A stretch of DNA of 64,000 nucleotides from Nocardioides panacisoli (GTDB lineage Bacteria; Actinomycetota; Actinomycetes; Propionibacteriales; Nocardioidaceae), in contig NZ_CP080409.1 in assembly GCF_019448235.1 (NCBI RefSeq), forward strand, positions 1,426,001-1,490,000, in the 5' to 3' direction. Of this stretch, positions 25,217 to 33,632 are shown one piece after another. Each line of letters begins with the position of its first letter. The first letter of the stretch is position 1. The translations under genes and the position numbers were made by a program. A model generated the notes under the pieces. That model searched no databases. It was not told the origin of the DNA and saw only the letters and a list, made by a program, of their open reading frames with translations.

Positions 25217-26254
25217 GTGACGACCTCTGCCGTGACCCCGCCCGACGCCGCCGCCGCGGCCGCCGCCACCGAACGGCTCGCCGGCCTCGCCACTCCCGCC
25301 GGTGCGCTCGGTCGGCTGGGCGACCTGGGCGTGTGGCTCGCGGCGACCCAGGGGCAGGTCCCGCCGGCGCCGCTGGACGTCGTACGGCTGGTGATCTTCG
25401 CCGGCGACCACGGCGTCGCCCAGCACGGCGTCTCCGCCTATCCCCCGGCGATCACGGGCGCGATGGTGCGGACCTTCGTCGCGGGCCGCGCGGGCGTCAA
25501 CGCCCTCGCCGCCACCCACGGCGTGCAGGTCCGCGTGCTCGACCTGGGCGTCGACGACGACCTCGCCGACGTGCCCGCGGCCGTGGGCGCACACAAGGTA
25601 TGCCGCGGCTCCGGCGCGATCCACCTCGAGGACGCGCTCACCCCGGCCGAGACCCGGCAGGCACTCGACGCCGGCCGCACCGTGGCCCGGGAGGAGATCG
25701 ACGCCGGCGCCCAACTGCTGCTCTCGGGCGACATGGGGATCGGCAACACCACGCCCGCTGCCGCACTCGTCGCGGCGATGCTCGGCCTGCCGGCCGCGGA
25801 GGTCACCGGCCGCGGCACGGGTGTCGACGACGCGGCCCTGGCCCACAAGACGACCGTCGTGCAGCAGGCCCTGGACCGGATGGGCGAGCGCGTCGGCGAC
25901 CCCGTCGACTGCGTGCAGGGGCTGGCGAGTGCCGACCTCGCCGCCACCGTGGGCTACCTGCTCGAGGCCGTCGAGGCCGGCGTACCGGTGCTGCTGGACG
26001 GCCTGATGTCGGTCGCCTGCGCCCTCGTCGCCGACCGGATCGCACCGGGCGCCGCGGCGTGGTTCGCCGCCGGCCACCGCTCCACCGAGCCCGCGCAGTC
26101 GCTCGCGCTGGCCAAGCTGGGCCTGGAGCCCGTGCTCGACCTAGGGCTGCGGCTCGGCGAGGGCTCGGGTGCCGTCGCGGCGGTGCCCGTGCTGCGCTCG
26201 GCCGTCGCCTGCCTGCGTGACGTGGCGCTGCTCAGTGAACTGATCGCCGAGTGA
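25217..26254 (+). CDS. cobT: Nicotinate-nucleotide:DMB phosphoribosyltransferase
   Basis: The 345-residue enzyme transfers phosphoribose from nicotinate mononucleotide to dimethylbenzimidazole to make alpha-ribazole phosphate. Family motifs are FAGDHGVAQHGVSAYP, GDMGIGNTTPAAALVAA, the conserved VTGRGTGVDDAAL and the C-terminal catalytic Glu region GLRLGEGSGAVAA. The start is a GTG at 25217. The stop overlaps cobS by one base. It uses the DMB made by BluB, encoded 14 kb further on. Confidence 0.93.
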   Translation: MTTSAVTPPDAAAAAAATERLAGLATPAGALGRLGDLGVWLAATQGQVPPAPLDVVRLVIFAGDHGVAQHGVSAYPPAITGAMVRTFVAGRAGVNALAATHGVQVRVLDLGVDDDLADVPAAVGAHKVCRGSGAIHLEDALTPAETRQALDAGRTVAREEIDAGAQLLLSGDMGIGNTTPAAALVAAMLGLPAAEVTGRGTGVDDAALAHKTTVVQQALDRMGERVGDPVDCVQGLASADLAATVGYLLEAVEAGVPVLLDGLMSVACALVADRIAPGAAAWFAAGHRSTEPAQSLALAKLGLEPVLDLGLRLGEGSGAVAAVPVLRSAVACLRDVALLSELIAE

Positions 26255-27021
26255 TGCAGGTCGCCGACCTGGGCCGCAGCCTCCGCCTCGCGCTCGGCAC
26301 CCTGACCGCGATCCCCGTGCCCGCCGTGCTGCGGGTGACCCCGGCCACCGCCACCGGGGCGATGCTGCTCGCGCCCGTGGCGGCGCTCCCGCTGGCCGTG
26401 CTGGCCGGTGGCGTCGTACGCGGTGGCGCCTGGGTGGAGCTGCCGCCGCTGGTGACGGGCTTCCTCGTCGTCGGGGTGCTCGCGCTCGGGTCCCGCGCGC
26501 TGCACCTGGACGGGCTCTCCGACGTCGCCGACGGCCTCACCGCCTCCTACGACCGCGCCCGGTCCCTGGAAGTCATGAAGGGCGGCACCGCCGGACCCGC
26601 AGGGGTCGCGGCGCTCGTCGTGGTGCTCGGGGTGCAGGCCACCGCCGTCGCCGAGCTCGCGGTGCTGGGCGACACCCCCGTCGCCGTCGTCATCGGTGCG
26701 GCGGTGTGCACCTCCCGTGCCGCGCTGTGGCTGGTGTGCGCACGGCCGGTGCCCGCCGCACGCCCCGACGGCCTCGGCGCCACCTTCACCTCACGCGTGC
26801 CGGTGCTGGTCGCGCTGCTGGGCTGGGTCGGGATCGCTGCCCTGGCCACGCTCGTCGCCCCGACCGCCGGCCCCGTCACCGTCGGCGTCGCCGCGCTGCT
26901 GGTGCTGGTGCTGATCGGCCGCGCCCGCGCCCGCTTCGGCGGGGTCACCGGTGACGTCTTCGGTGCCGCGATCGAGGTGGCGCTCGCGGTGCTGTTGGTC
27001 GGGGCCGCGGTCAGCGTCTGA
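26254..27021 (+). CDS. cobS: Cobalamin synthase (cobinamide-GDP ribazoletransferase)
   Basis: The 255-residue integral membrane protein has the Mg-binding motif HLDGLSDVADGLTASYD near residue 85 and about seven hydrophobic segments. It joins adenosylcobinamide-GDP to alpha-ribazole (phosphate) to close the nucleotide loop. A GTG one codon upstream is an alternative start. It is coupled to cobT and lies convergent to cobU, with one interspersed repeat between them. Confidence 0.92.
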   Translation: MQVADLGRSLRLALGTLTAIPVPAVLRVTPATATGAMLLAPVAALPLAVLAGGVVRGGAWVELPPLVTGFLVVGVLALGSRALHLDGLSDVADGLTASYDRARSLEVMKGGTAGPAGVAALVVVLGVQATAVAELAVLGDTPVAVVIGAAVCTSRAALWLVCARPVPAARPDGLGATFTSRVPVLVALLGWVGIAALATLVAPTAGPVTVGVAALLVLVLIGRARARFGGVTGDVFGAAIEVALAVLLVGAAVSV

Positions 27022-27036
27022 GGTCGCCGTCCGCCG

Positions 27037-27061
27037 GGTCTCGACAGGCTCGACCACAAGG
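27037..27061 (+). repeat. Interspersed repeat, short form
   Basis: One copy (ggtctcgacaggctcgacca plus caagg) lies in the 45-base gap between convergent cobS and cobU, where it could serve as a shared transcript-end structure. Confidence 0.75.
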
Positions 27062-27066
27062 CGCGG

Positions 27067-27597
27067 TCAGAGGCGCAGGACGCGGCCGGCGACGACGAGG
27101 TGGACCTCGTCGGCGGCCGAGCCGATGCGCTGGTTGACCGTGCCCAGCAGGTCGCGGAAGAGGCGGCCGGACCGGTGGTCGGGGTGGACGCCCATGCCGA
27201 CCTCGTTGGTGACCAGCACGGTGACCTCGGTGCGCGCCCGCAGCGCCTCGACGGCCGCGTCGACCCGGTCGACGACGAGCGCCTCCACCTCACCGGTGGG
27301 CGCCTCCCACAGCCCGGCCCCGTCGACGAGGGCGGTCAGCCAGGTGCCGAGGCAGTCCACGAGGACGGCCGAGGGCGTGGCGAGCGCCGCCGCGAGGTCG
27401 GCGGTCTCCACGGTCTCCCAGTGCTCGGGACGGCGTGCGCGGTGCTGCGCGATCCGGGCCGCCCAGTCCGCGTCGTCAAAGGTGGGCCCCGGCGCCACGT
27501 AGGTCACCGTCGGCGCACCGGCGAGCAGCTCCTCGGCGTGGGTGGACTTCCCCGACCGGACTCCCCCGGTCACCAGGACCCGCAGCGGCTCAGCCAT
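27067..27597 (-). CDS. cobU: Cobinamide kinase / cobinamide-phosphate guanylyltransferase
   Basis: The 176-residue enzyme has the P-loop GGVRSGKSTHAEEL at the start, the conserved VLVDCLGTWLTALV and the VTNEVGMGVHPD segment of the CobU family. It phosphorylates adenosylcobinamide and then adds GMP to give adenosylcobinamide-GDP, the substrate of CobS. It overlaps the upstream ribonuclease gene by 8 bases, so it is expressed from that gene's promoter. Confidence 0.92.
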   Translation of the reverse strand: MAEPLRVLVTGGVRSGKSTHAEELLAGAPTVTYVAPGPTFDDADWAARIAQHRARRPEHWETVETADLAAALATPSAVLVDCLGTWLTALVDGAGLWEAPTGEVEALVVDRVDAAVEALRARTEVTVLVTNEVGMGVHPDHRSGRLFRDLLGTVNQRIGSAADEVHLVVAGRVLRL

Positions 27598-29053
27598 GCT
27601 CGAACTCCACCCGTCGCGCGGCCAGGTCGGCGTCCACCAGCCGCACCGTGACGCTCTCGCCCAGGGGCAGGTCGGCCGTGCTGCCGGGGCGGCGGCGTAC
27701 GCGCGCCTCGACGCCGAGCGACCCGATCACCACGACTCCCCGGTCGCCGTCGTCGTCGACCCGGACGATGACGCCGTCGTAGGCCTGTCCGACGTGGTCG
27801 CGCAGCACCGCCGCCTCGAGCAGGTTGACGACCTGGCTCTCGTAGGCGCCCGCACGGCGGGCGGAGTCACGCAGGGTCTCCGGCAGGCCGGGCAGCGCCT
27901 CGCGCACCCAGTCCGGCACCGGCTCACCGGCACACAGGGCGACGCAGGTCTCCAGGGCGTAGCGGTCGCCGAGCCGGCGCAGCGGGGCGGTGACGTGGGC
28001 GTACTCCGCCGCGATCGCCTCGTGGCGGGTCTGCTCCGGCAGCTCGCCGTCGAAGGCGTGGTAGCCGCTGCCGCGCAGCAGCCGGGTGCAGGCGGCGGTC
28101 ATCGCCTGGTGGGCGGGCCGGCTCGGGTCCAATGAGCGGATGAACTCCGCATGGGTCCAGTCGGCGGGCCACGACACACCGAGCCCCTTCGCGACCCGAC
28201 GCAGCTCGGTCACGTCGCGCGGGTCGGCCTCGGGCAACGTGCGCAGGATCCCGACCCCTCCCTGGAGCATCAGCCGTGCGGCCGCGATGCCGGTCAGCAA
28301 CGAGACCTGGGCGTTCCAGCCCTCCACCGGCAGGCTCTGGCGGAACTCCAACCGGAAGTGCCCGTCCTCCTCCACGACCTCCTGCTCGGGCAGCGGCAGC
28401 GAGATGCCGCCCCGGGCGGTCTCGACGTCCTCGCGCAGCGGCCCGATCTCGGCGAGGAGCTGCAGCGTCTCCCCCGCCGAGCCGTCGGCGATCGCCGCGT
28501 GCGCCTCGGCGTACGTCCACCGCGCCACGGACCGGACCAGCGCCCGCTCGACGTGGACGTCGGTGATGGCGCCCTTCGCGTCGAGCGCGATCCGCCACAC
28601 CAGCGCCGGCCGCACCCGGTCGGGCAGCAGGGAGGCGGCGTCCTCGGACAGCTCCGGCGGGTGCAGCGGGATCCGCCGGTCGGCGCCGTAGAGCGTCTCG
28701 CCGCGTCGGTGGGCCTCGCGATCGATCGCCCCGTCGGGTGCGACGTACGCCGCCACGTCGGCGATCGCGTACTCCACCAGGTAGCCGTCGCCCTCGCGGG
28801 AGAGGTGCATCGCCTGGTCCAGGTCCATCGAGCCGGGCGGGTCGATGGTCACGAACCCGACGTCTGTCAGGTCGCGCCTGGCCGCGTCCGGCGACTGGTC
28901 GGATCCGTCGCGGCCCCGGGCCGCCTCGGCCGCTGCGGCCCGCACCTCCTCGGGGAAGGCAGCGGGCAGGTCCAGCTCGTCCTCGATGCGGGCCAACCCC
29001 TCGCGCAGGGCCGGCGACTCGCTGCGGATCCGCACCACGACGTTGCTCGGCAT
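27590..29053 (-). CDS. RNB-domain ribonuclease (RNase II/R family)
   Basis: The 487-residue protein is mainly a catalytic RNB domain with the Asp cluster IDPPGSMDLDQAMHL, the substrate-channel segment AYVAPDGAIDREAHRRGETLY, RRIPLHPPELSEDAASLL, and the basic AHVTAPLRRLGDRYALE. Cold-shock and S1 domains of full RNase R are missing except for a short C-terminal beta-rich tail. Such short forms are common in actinobacteria. It would degrade RNA 3' to 5'. Its overlap with cobU appears to be a gene-order coincidence. Confidence 0.88.
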   Translation of the reverse strand: MPSNVVVRIRSESPALREGLARIEDELDLPAAFPEEVRAAAAEAARGRDGSDQSPDAARRDLTDVGFVTIDPPGSMDLDQAMHLSREGDGYLVEYAIADVAAYVAPDGAIDREAHRRGETLYGADRRIPLHPPELSEDAASLLPDRVRPALVWRIALDAKGAITDVHVERALVRSVARWTYAEAHAAIADGSAGETLQLLAEIGPLREDVETARGGISLPLPEQEVVEEDGHFRLEFRQSLPVEGWNAQVSLLTGIAAARLMLQGGVGILRTLPEADPRDVTELRRVAKGLGVSWPADWTHAEFIRSLDPSRPAHQAMTAACTRLLRGSGYHAFDGELPEQTRHEAIAAEYAHVTAPLRRLGDRYALETCVALCAGEPVPDWVREALPGLPETLRDSARRAGAYESQVVNLLEAAVLRDHVGQAYDGVIVRVDDDGDRGVVVIGSLGVEARVRRRPGSTADLPLGESVTVRLVDADLAARRVEFEHG

Positions 29054-29106
29054 GGCTCCGAGACTAGGACCTGCCCGTCGGGACCGACCACGTAGGATCG
29101 CGCCCC

Positions 29107-29886
29107 ATGCTGATCCTTCTCCCGCCCAGCGAGGGCAAGGCAGCGCCGGCGCGGGGGCGGCCGCTGGACCTGGCCTCGCTCTCCTCGCCCGAGCTGACCC
29201 CGACGCGGGAGCGGATCCTCGGCGCGCTCGAGCGGCTCTGCCACCGCGAGCCCGACCACGCCTGCACGGTGCTCGGGCTCTCGGCGAAGCAGGGCGACCT
29301 GGTCGAGCGCAACGCGTCGCTGGCCAGCGCCCCCACGGCGCGGGCGGACCGGATCTATGACGGGGTGCTCTACGACGCGCTCGAGGCCGGCACGCTCTCC
29401 ACCACGGCCAAGCGGCGCGCGGCGTCGCGGGTGGCGGTGACCTCGAGCCTGTTCGGGTTGGTGCGGCTGACCGACCGGATCCCGGCGTACCGCCTCTCCG
29501 GTGACGTCAACCTGCCCGGTGCCGGCCAGATCGCCGGGCTGTGGCGCGACGCCCTCGACCCGGTCGCCACCGACGCCGTCGGGCGCGGCCTGCTGGTCGA
29601 CCTGCGGTCGGGGATGTACGCCGGGTTCTGGCGGCCGTCCACGGCGCTCGCGCCGCGCGTGGCGACGCTGCGGGTGCTGCACGAGGTCGGTGGCGAGCGC
29701 AAGGTCGTCAGCCACTTCAACAAGGCCACCAAGGGGCGCCTCGTGCGGACGCTGCTCGAGGACGGCGCCGACCCACGCACGCCCGCCCAACTGGCCGACG
29801 CCCTGACCGACCTGGGCTGGAAGGTCGAGACCGGTGAGCCGACCGGCAAGGGCACCCAGCTCGACGTGGTGGTCACCGACCTCTGA
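29107..29886 (+). CDS. yaaA: Peroxide stress protein YaaA family
   Basis: The 259-residue DUF328 protein starts MLILLPPSEGKAAPARG, the family hallmark. It also has YDGVLYDALEAG, TSSLFGLVRLTDRIPAYRLS and the basic loop VVSHFNKATKGRLVR. YaaA proteins protect DNA from oxidative damage by limiting free iron and bind DNA in enteric bacteria. Here the gene stands alone, divergent from the ribonuclease gene 53 bases away, and ends at a strong hairpin. Confidence 0.88.
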   Translation: MLILLPPSEGKAAPARGRPLDLASLSSPELTPTRERILGALERLCHREPDHACTVLGLSAKQGDLVERNASLASAPTARADRIYDGVLYDALEAGTLSTTAKRRAASRVAVTSSLFGLVRLTDRIPAYRLSGDVNLPGAGQIAGLWRDALDPVATDAVGRGLLVDLRSGMYAGFWRPSTALAPRVATLRVLHEVGGERKVVSHFNKATKGRLVRTLLEDGADPRTPAQLADALTDLGWKVETGEPTGKGTQLDVVVTDL

Positions 29887-29887
29887 C

Positions 29888-29948
29888 GTCGTCACAAGCG
29901 AATTTGTCCTCTCCGACGCCTCGGGAGGACAAGAACGCTTGTGACGAC
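29888..29948. terminator. Bidirectional hairpin between convergent genes
   Basis: GTCGTCACAAGCG (29888-29900) pairs perfectly with CGCTTGTGACGAC (29936-29948). An inner stem TTGTCCTC/GAGGACAA (29904-29911 and 29925-29932) extends it. It fills the gap between yaaA and the converging phosphatase gene and could terminate both transcripts. Confidence 0.7.
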
Positions 29949-29950
29949 GC

Positions 29951-30649
29951 TCAGGCGCGGTGCGGACCCGCGTTGAACATCCGCAGGGCGCCGCGGACCG
30001 CACCCTCGTCGTCGGTGAAGTAGTTCAGCACGCTCACCGAGGCCGGCTCCAGCGCCATCCGGTACGCCGCCTCCAGCGGTGCCTCGAGGGCCCCGGCGAC
30101 CAGCGCCTTGATGGGCGTGACGTGGCTGACGACCACGACCGTGCGGCCAGCGTGCTCGGCGAGCACGCGGTCGAGTCCGGCGTGCACCCGCTCGCGCACC
30201 TGCTGGATCGACTCCCCGCCCGGCGGGGCGACCGAGGTGTCACCGAGCCAGGCACGGAAGTCCTCGCCGTGCTGCTCGGCGACCTCGCTGAAGGTCTGCC
30301 CGTCCCAGGCGCCGAACTCCATCTCGGCGAACCCGGGCTCCTCGCTCACGGCCAGCCCGAGGCGGTCGGCGACGAGGTCGGCGGACTCGCGGGTGCGGCG
30401 TACCGGCGAGGCCACCACCGCGACCGGGTCGTGGCCCTGCGCGGCCAGCCAGTCGGCCGTCGCCGCGACCTGGTCGCGGCCCTCCTGCGACAGCGGCGGG
30501 TTGTCACCGCCCAGGCCACCGGAGAAGCGCTTCGCCGAGGTGTGGTGGGTGACCCCGTGGCGCACCAGGACCAGGGTCGTGGCCGCGGTCGCGCCCCAGC
30601 TGGCCGGCGGCCGGGCCACACCGGGCCCGACCGCACGCGGTTGGCTCAC
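29951..30649 (-). CDS. Histidine phosphatase, alpha-ribazole phosphatase-like
   Basis: The 232-residue phosphoglycerate-mutase-fold protein has the catalytic RHG motif (TTLVLVRHGVTHHTSAKRF), ASPVRRTRESADL, the acidic EMEFGAWDGQTF and the second His in VVVVSHVTPI. In mycobacteria the equivalent gene next to the zinc-ribbon and Nif3 genes encodes an RNase H-CobC phosphatase fusion. Here only the phosphatase half is present behind a 30-residue Pro/Ala-rich leader. Removing the phosphate of alpha-ribazole phosphate in the cobalamin pathway is the likely role. GTGA overlap with the zinc-ribbon gene. Confidence 0.8.
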   Translation of the reverse strand: MSQPRAVGPGVARPPASWGATAATTLVLVRHGVTHHTSAKRFSGGLGGDNPPLSQEGRDQVAATADWLAAQGHDPVAVVASPVRRTRESADLVADRLGLAVSEEPGFAEMEFGAWDGQTFSEVAEQHGEDFRAWLGDTSVAPPGGESIQQVRERVHAGLDRVLAEHAGRTVVVVSHVTPIKALVAGALEAPLEAAYRMALEPASVSVLNYFTDDEGAVRGALRMFNAGPHRA

Positions 30650-31389
30650 AGGCCGCTCTCGCCGGTGCGCACCAGGATCCGCTGGCACTCCTCGCAGCGG
30701 GCGACCGACTCGGTCGGCAGCTGCCGCAGCCGCTCGATCTCGGAGGCGTCCAGGCTGAGCATGCAGCCACCGCACTGCTTGGCACGCAGCAGCGCGGCAC
30801 CGATGCCGCCCTTGTTGGCGCGGAGCTTCTCGTACAGCGCGAGCAGGTCCTCGGGCATGTCGGCGATCATCGGGTCGCGCCCGGCGATGACGCGGGCGAG
30901 CTCGTCCTCGATCTCGGTGCGCTTGCGGTCGCGGGTCGCGGTCAGCGCCTCGACGTCGGCGGCCAGGCTCGCCTCGCGCTCCTGCGCGGCGGTGAGGGTG
31001 CGCTGGGCGTCCTCGAGCTGCTCCATCACCTCGAGCTCCTCGTCCTCCAGCGTGCTGATGCGCCGCTCGAGGCTGTCCATCTCGTGCTGCAGCTGCTCCA
31101 GCGCCTTGGGATCGGTGACCTGGCCGCTGTCCATGCGTGCCCGGTCGCGCTCGCGGCGCTCCTTGACCTGCTCGACGTCGCGGTCGGCCTTGCGCTGGGC
31201 CAGGTCGAGGTCGTCGACCACGACCTGCTGGTCGCGCACCGCGTCGCGGACCCGCGCCTGCTCGGTGGTGAGGGTGGCCAACTCGGCGTCCTCGGGCAGG
31301 TTGCTCAGCCGGTGACGCAGTTGGTCGGTCTCGGAGTCCAGGGCCTGGACGTCGAGGAGCTTCAGCTGGGCGAAGGGGTCGGCATTCAC
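30646..31389 (-). CDS. Coiled-coil zinc-ribbon protein (DUF164 type)
   Basis: The 247-residue protein has a long coiled coil from about residue 15 to 170 (for example LQHEMDSLERRISTLEDEEL), then a linker ending in KGGIGAALLRAK and a C4 zinc ribbon: C-G-G-C in CGGCMLSL and C-E-E-C in CEECQRILV. This is the Rv2229c-like family, suggested to link RNA or protein partners; function is unproven. It overlaps both neighbours by four bases (GTGA), in the conserved order nif3, zinc ribbon, phosphatase. Confidence 0.88.
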   Translation of the reverse strand: MNADPFAQLKLLDVQALDSETDQLRHRLSNLPEDAELATLTTEQARVRDAVRDQQVVVDDLDLAQRKADRDVEQVKERRERDRARMDSGQVTDPKALEQLQHEMDSLERRISTLEDEELEVMEQLEDAQRTLTAAQEREASLAADVEALTATRDRKRTEIEDELARVIAGRDPMIADMPEDLLALYEKLRANKGGIGAALLRAKQCGGCMLSLDASEIERLRQLPTESVARCEECQRILVRTGESGL

Positions 31390-32498
31390 AGGTGCATTGT
31401 CCACGGGTCGGTGTTGAGCGTGCTGACGTGGGTGTCCACGTCGATCGCGGCCGCGAGCCGCTCGGCGACGACCGGCAGCCACGTCCATTCTGCCGCCCAG
31501 TGGGCGACGTCGACCAGCGCCGGACCGTCCTGCTCGAGGAACTCCGCCGCCGGGTGGTGGCGCAGGTCGCTGGTCAGGTAGACGTCGGCGTCGCTGCCGG
31601 CCAGCTGCCCCAGCAGTGAGTCGCCGGCACCACCGCACACCGCGACCCGCTTCACCGTGCGCTGCGGGTCACCCGCGACGCGTACGCCGTGCGAGGTCGC
31701 GGGCAGCACCTCGGCCACCCGCTCGGCGAACTGCGCCAGCGTCCCGCCCGGCACCGTGCCGATGCGGCCGAGCCCGACGTCGGTGACACCGGGGTCGGCG
31801 AGTTCGAGGACGTCGTACGCCGGCTCCTCGTATGGGTGGGCGGCCAGCAGCGCGCGGACCACGTCGGCGCGGTGGACGCGGTCGAAGATGACCTCGATCC
31901 GCTCCTCCTCGACGGTCTCGATCTGCCCGACGGCGCCGATCGTGGGGTTCGCGCCCTCCAGCGGCCGGAACCGGCCCTGGCCGGAGGAGGAGAAGGAGGC
32001 GAACTCGTAGTCGCCGATGCGGCCCGCGCCGGCCTCGGCGAGCGCGGCCCGGACCGGGGGCGCGGCGTCGGCCGGCGCGAAGGCGATCAGCTTGTCCCGC
32101 GCCGGGCCGGGCGTGGGCACCAGCGGCGTGACGTCGCTCAGCCCCAGCGCGGTGGCGAGCGCGTCGGAGACGCCCTCGACGGCCTTGTCGGCGTTGGTGT
32201 GGGCGGTCAGCAGGGCGCAGTCGGCCTTCACCAGGCGCGAGAGCGTGCGCCCCTTGGGCGTGGTCGCCGCGAACCCGTGGACCGGCTTGAGGAACAGCGG
32301 GTGGTGGACCACCAGGAGGTCCGCCTTCACGTCCGCCGCCTCCTCGGCGACCTCCGGGGTCGGGTCGACGGCGAACATCACCTTCTTCACCGCCTGCTCG
32401 GGGTCGCCGTGGACCAGGCCCACCGCGTCCCACGGCTCGGCGGTCGCGGGCGGATACCAGTCGTGGATGAGAGCAGTGAGGTCCTTCAGGGCTGGCAT
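31386..32498 (-). CDS. Nif3-like dinuclear metal-centre protein
   Basis: The 370-residue protein has the Nif3/YqfO metal ligands in LLVVHHPLFLKP and LLTAHTNADKAVEGV near the N-terminus, and DVAHWAAEW near the C-terminus. It has the inserted PII-like domain (about 130-240, KLIAFAPADAAPPVRAALAE to AAHPYEEPAYDVLEL). Members form toroidal hexamers; GTP cyclohydrolase-like activity has been proposed. The ATG at 32498 is preferred over a TTG at 32507. It starts the three-gene unit leading to the alpha-ribazole-type phosphatase. Confidence 0.9.
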   Translation of the reverse strand: MPALKDLTALIHDWYPPATAEPWDAVGLVHGDPEQAVKKVMFAVDPTPEVAEEAADVKADLLVVHHPLFLKPVHGFAATTPKGRTLSRLVKADCALLTAHTNADKAVEGVSDALATALGLSDVTPLVPTPGPARDKLIAFAPADAAPPVRAALAEAGAGRIGDYEFASFSSSGQGRFRPLEGANPTIGAVGQIETVEEERIEVIFDRVHRADVVRALLAAHPYEEPAYDVLELADPGVTDVGLGRIGTVPGGTLAQFAERVAEVLPATSHGVRVAGDPQRTVKRVAVCGGAGDSLLGQLAGSDADVYLTSDLRHHPAAEFLEQDGPALVDVAHWAAEWTWLPVVAERLAAAIDVDTHVSTLNTDPWTMHL

Positions 32499-32535
32499 GG
32501 GAGCCAATCTATCCGTCGGGCTTGTTAGGCTCAGC

Positions 32536-32712
32536 GGGCCAGTCGACCTCTCCCGTGGAGGTCAGGGAACCCGGTGCGAATCCGGGACTGACGCGCAGCG
32601 GTGTGGGTGACGGGCGGGACAGGCACGCGAGTGCGGTCACTGGGACGGGTCGACCCCGCCCCGGGAAGGCGTCCCGACCCGGACGATCCCGAGTCCGAAG
32701 ACCTGCTGGCCC
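32536..32712 (+). promoter_or_regulatory. Cobalamin riboswitch 1 (cobG operon)
   Basis: The element has the conserved core gaacccggtgcgaatccggg followed by actgacgcgcagcggt, a variable GC-rich insert, and the distal gagtccgaagacctgctggc. These match the AdoCbl riboswitch consensus, including the GGTG..AAxCC helix and the G(A/T)C.GA..ACCTGC end. It lies 66 bases upstream of cobG and should lower expression of the ten-gene operon when adenosylcobalamin is abundant. Confidence 0.9.
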
Positions 32713-32777
32713 TTGCGGTGTCCGCCGCGAGGTCGATGCGGAGCGACGCGCAGAGCTCCGGACCTCGAAGGAGAACG

Positions 32778-33632
32778 ATGGTCCCGCCGCCCGTCAGGAC
32801 GCGACCCGACCGGTGTCCCGGCGTACTCCGCCCGTGGCCGGCCCACGACGGCGCCCTGGTGCGCCTCCGGGTGCCCGGCGGCCAGCTCGCCGTCGGTGCG
32901 CTCCGCGCGCTGCTCGCCGTGGCCGAGGAGTACGGCGAGCGCCGCGTCCACCTCACCGGTCGCGCCAACCTGCAGCTCCGGGCACTCCCGGCCCACGACG
33001 GCGCGCTGCGCGGCGACGTGCTGACCGCGATCGAGACGACCGGCCTGCTGCCCTCGCGGCGCCACGACCTGGTCCGCAACGTGCTCGCCTCCCCGCAGAC
33101 CGGCCTCGCCGGCGGTCTCGCGGACCTGCGTCCGGTCCTCGCCGAGCTGGACCGGCTGCTGCTCGCCGACGACCGGCTCGGTGACCTGCCGGGGCGCTTC
33201 CTCTTCACCCTCGACGACGGCCGCGGCGACCTGCACGACCACCACCGCGACCTCGGCCTCGTCGCCCTGGACGCCACCACCGCGCGGCTGCGCGTCGGCG
33301 CGGCGTGGGGTCCCGTCGTCGCCCTCGCCGACGCCCCCGCAGCGCTCGTCGACCTCGCCCGGGAGTTCCTCGACGCCCGCGGGGAGGGCCCCGCCGCCGC
33401 GTGGCACGTCGACGAGCTCACCACGCCGTTGCTCGCGACCGACGCGGCCCACACGGCCGAGCAGGTCGTAGACGCGACCCCGCTCCCCCACGGCCCCGTC
33501 CCCGGCGGCTGCCACGAACCGGTCGAGGCGGGCATCACCGGCGCCCACGTCGCTCGGTGGGCACGCGTCACCGACACCGTCGTCCTCACGCCGTGGCGCG
33601 GCGTACTCGTCCCCACCGGAGGTGCTCGATGA
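32778..33632 (+). CDS. cobG: CobG-like precorrin-3B synthase, short form without Fe-S site
   Basis: The 284-residue protein occupies the cobG position. Residues 20-70 form a nitrite/sulfite reductase ferredoxin-like half domain (DGALVRLRVPGGQLAVGALR, RRVHLTGRANLQLRAL), followed by LPSRRHDLVRNVLASPQTGL and FLFTLDDGRGDL. CobG converts precorrin-3A to precorrin-3B and normally has a 4Fe-4S cluster. This protein has only two Cys (RCPG, GGCHEPVEAG) and lacks the C-terminal Cys motifs of full-length CobG (about 360-450 residues). AAGGAG lies 4 bases before the ATG. It may be a reduced subunit, or ring oxidation may rely on another enzyme. Confidence 0.72.
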   Translation: MVPPPVRTRPDRCPGVLRPWPAHDGALVRLRVPGGQLAVGALRALLAVAEEYGERRVHLTGRANLQLRALPAHDGALRGDVLTAIETTGLLPSRRHDLVRNVLASPQTGLAGGLADLRPVLAELDRLLLADDRLGDLPGRFLFTLDDGRGDLHDHHRDLGLVALDATTARLRVGAAWGPVVALADAPAALVDLAREFLDARGEGPAAAWHVDELTTPLLATDAAHTAEQVVDATPLPHGPVPGGCHEPVEAGITGAHVARWARVTDTVVLTPWRGVLVPTGGAR

